A DNA stretch of 32,009 nt, from the NCBI GenBank assembly GCA_022844475.1, contig JALHLR010000037.1, positions 1 through 32,009 of the forward strand, read 5' to 3'. Below are positions 31,118 to 32,009 of the stretch, one piece after another. Source of the stretch: Hyphomonadaceae bacterium (lineage in GTDB: Bacteria > Pseudomonadota > Alphaproteobacteria > Caulobacterales > Hyphomonadaceae). The position numbers were made by a program, and so were the translations under genes. The notes below the pieces were generated by a model. The model ran no database searches. It had not been told where the DNA came from and saw nothing but the letters and a program-made list of their open reading frames with translations. Within the stretch, counting starts at the first letter, position 1, and every line of letters begins with the position of its first letter.

Positions 31118-32009
31118 CATCGGCGAGTACTGGCGCGGCAGCCGGCTCTTGCCCCTTTGGGCGCGGCGCCGTCTGCGGGTCGACGCTGGCGACTGCGCGG
31201 CCGAAATAATAGCCCTGCGCCATGTCGCAACCCAGGCCGGCAAGCATGCGCGCCTGCTCTTCGGACTCCACCCCCTCAGCAACAACGGCCAGGCCGAGGC
31301 TCCTGGCCATCGAGATGATCGTGCGCACCATTACGGCCGCTTCCTTGTCAGTCGCCATCGCGCGGACGAATGACCGGTCGATCTTCAGCTTGTCGAACGG
31401 CAGCTGGCGCAGCTGGAGAAGACTGGAGTGCCCCGTGCCGAAGTTGTCGAGGGCAACGCGCACGCCATTGGCCTGCAGCACGTCGACAATCGCCCGGGCA
31501 GCCTCGCGGTCAGTTACAAGGGCTGCTTCCGTGATTTCCACCTCGAGCCGGGTGGGCGGGAAGCTGGCCTCCTCGAGAATCTTCAGCAGCTCGTACGCAA
31601 AGTCACGTTGTTCAAGCTGGACCGGGGACACGTTGAGCGAAAGATGTGGGGTACCGGGAAGGTTGGCAGCCTCCGCACAGGCGCGGCGAAGCAGATTGAA
31701 TGTCAGCGCGCAAATTGCGCCGCTGGCCTCCGCTGCAGGGATAAAGTGCGTGGGCGGGATCGGGCCACGCGTCGGGTGGGTCCAGCGCGCGAGGATTTCG
31801 TAACCGCGCACGCTGCCGTCCTGCAGGCTCACCAGGGGCTGGAAGTACGGTGCGATCTGGTCTTCGCGGACGGCGGCAGCGAGCTCGCCTTCGAACATCG
31901 CGCGCTGGCGCACGAGGTCGTCCATGCCGGTCTTGAAGAAGGCAAACCAGCCGCGATGGGCATCCTTGGCGCGGCGCAGGGCGAGGCTGGCGCGATGCAA
32001 GAGCGTTTC
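31107..32009 (-). CDS. EAL-domain c-di-GMP phosphodiesterase (partial), variant active site
   Basis: The 3' 300 codons of a gene whose frame is open through the right edge. The visible N-terminus (LHRASLALRRAKDAHRGWFAFF) resembles the end of a GGDEF domain, so a GGDEF-EAL protein is likely. EAL motifs in order: YEILARW (Glu kept, Ala replaced by Ile), LNVSP, EITE, LDNFGTGHSSL, LKIDRSFV, EGVES and QGYYFGRA. The paired acid in DDFGTG is D-N here. This residue helps bind the second metal in active EAL enzymes, so activity may be reduced or lost; the other ligands are present. c-di-GMP turnover would suit a holdfast-bearing cell. The last 11 bp overlap the convergent oxygenase gene. Confidence 0.82.
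   Translation of the reverse strand, partial: ETLLHRASLALRRAKDAHRGWFAFFKTGMDDLVRQRAMFEGELAAAVREDQIAPYFQPLVSLQDGSVRGYEILARWTHPTRGPIPPTHFIPAAEASGAICALTFNLLRRACAEAANLPGTPHLSLNVSPVQLEQRDFAYELLKILEEASFPPTRLEVEITEAALVTDREAARAIVDVLQANGVRVALDNFGTGHSSLLQLRQLPFDKLKIDRSFVRAMATDKEAAVMVRTIISMARSLGLAVVAEGVESEEQARMLAGLGCDMAQGYYFGRAVASVDPQTAPRPKGQEPAAAPVLADATS

Noticed and set aside
1..32009. CRISPR arrays, tRNA or rRNA genes, insertion sequences, prophage
   Set aside because: No regularly spaced repeats, cloverleaf sequences, transposases or phage genes were recognised.

Overview
The window is GC-rich, densely coded and free of tRNA, rRNA, IS elements and CRISPR arrays. A complete-looking holdfast polysaccharide set (hfsE-G-H / hfsC-B-A / hfsD), two TonB-dependent receptors, a GlpSTPQUV-type glycerol ABC transporter and a dense cluster of GANTC (CcrM) sites point to a Caulobacterales-type alphaproteobacterium, most likely a Hyphomonadaceae or Caulobacteraceae relative. 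Species is not inferred.

Region 1 (1-3450): a large exported protein fusing a copper-type DUF305 domain to an LVIVD propeller, read leftwards, with a 770-bp upstream region holding a long inverted repeat. Region 2 (3411-14796): a leftward glycerol-uptake locus. glpS-glpT-glpP-glpQ plus a small membrane protein form a tightly overlapping operon at the right. glpU-like and glpV genes, with two more small membrane proteins, lie at the left. Between the two halves sit a FecA-like receptor with its own sigma70/Fur-box promoter, a MmcQ/YjbR protein, a lipoprotein phospholipase C-like enzyme and another possible small membrane protein. The two ATPases have complementary defects, so the pair should form one consensus and one degenerate ATP site. 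Region 3 (14797-19553): a second, divergently read TonB receptor with a strong UUCG terminator, then a redoxin lipoprotein with a Met/His-rich tract, then about 600 bp without a convincing gene.

Region 4 (19554-27051): the holdfast cluster. HfsE starts the lipid-linked repeat, HfsG extends it, HfsH deacetylates it, HfsC polymerises, HfsA/HfsB form the Wzc-like co-polymerase pair and HfsD is the outer-membrane exporter. hfsH and hfsC converge and overlap by 112 bp. Region 5 (27048-28991): a small operon for D-amino-acid metabolism (D-cysteine desulfhydrase-like enzyme, small membrane protein, Asp/Glu racemase family). Region 6 (28988-32009): a Sel1-like protein, a GNAT acetyltransferase with a possible coupled leader ORF, an isopenicillin N synthase-family oxygenase, and the C-terminal part of an EAL protein that runs off the right edge.
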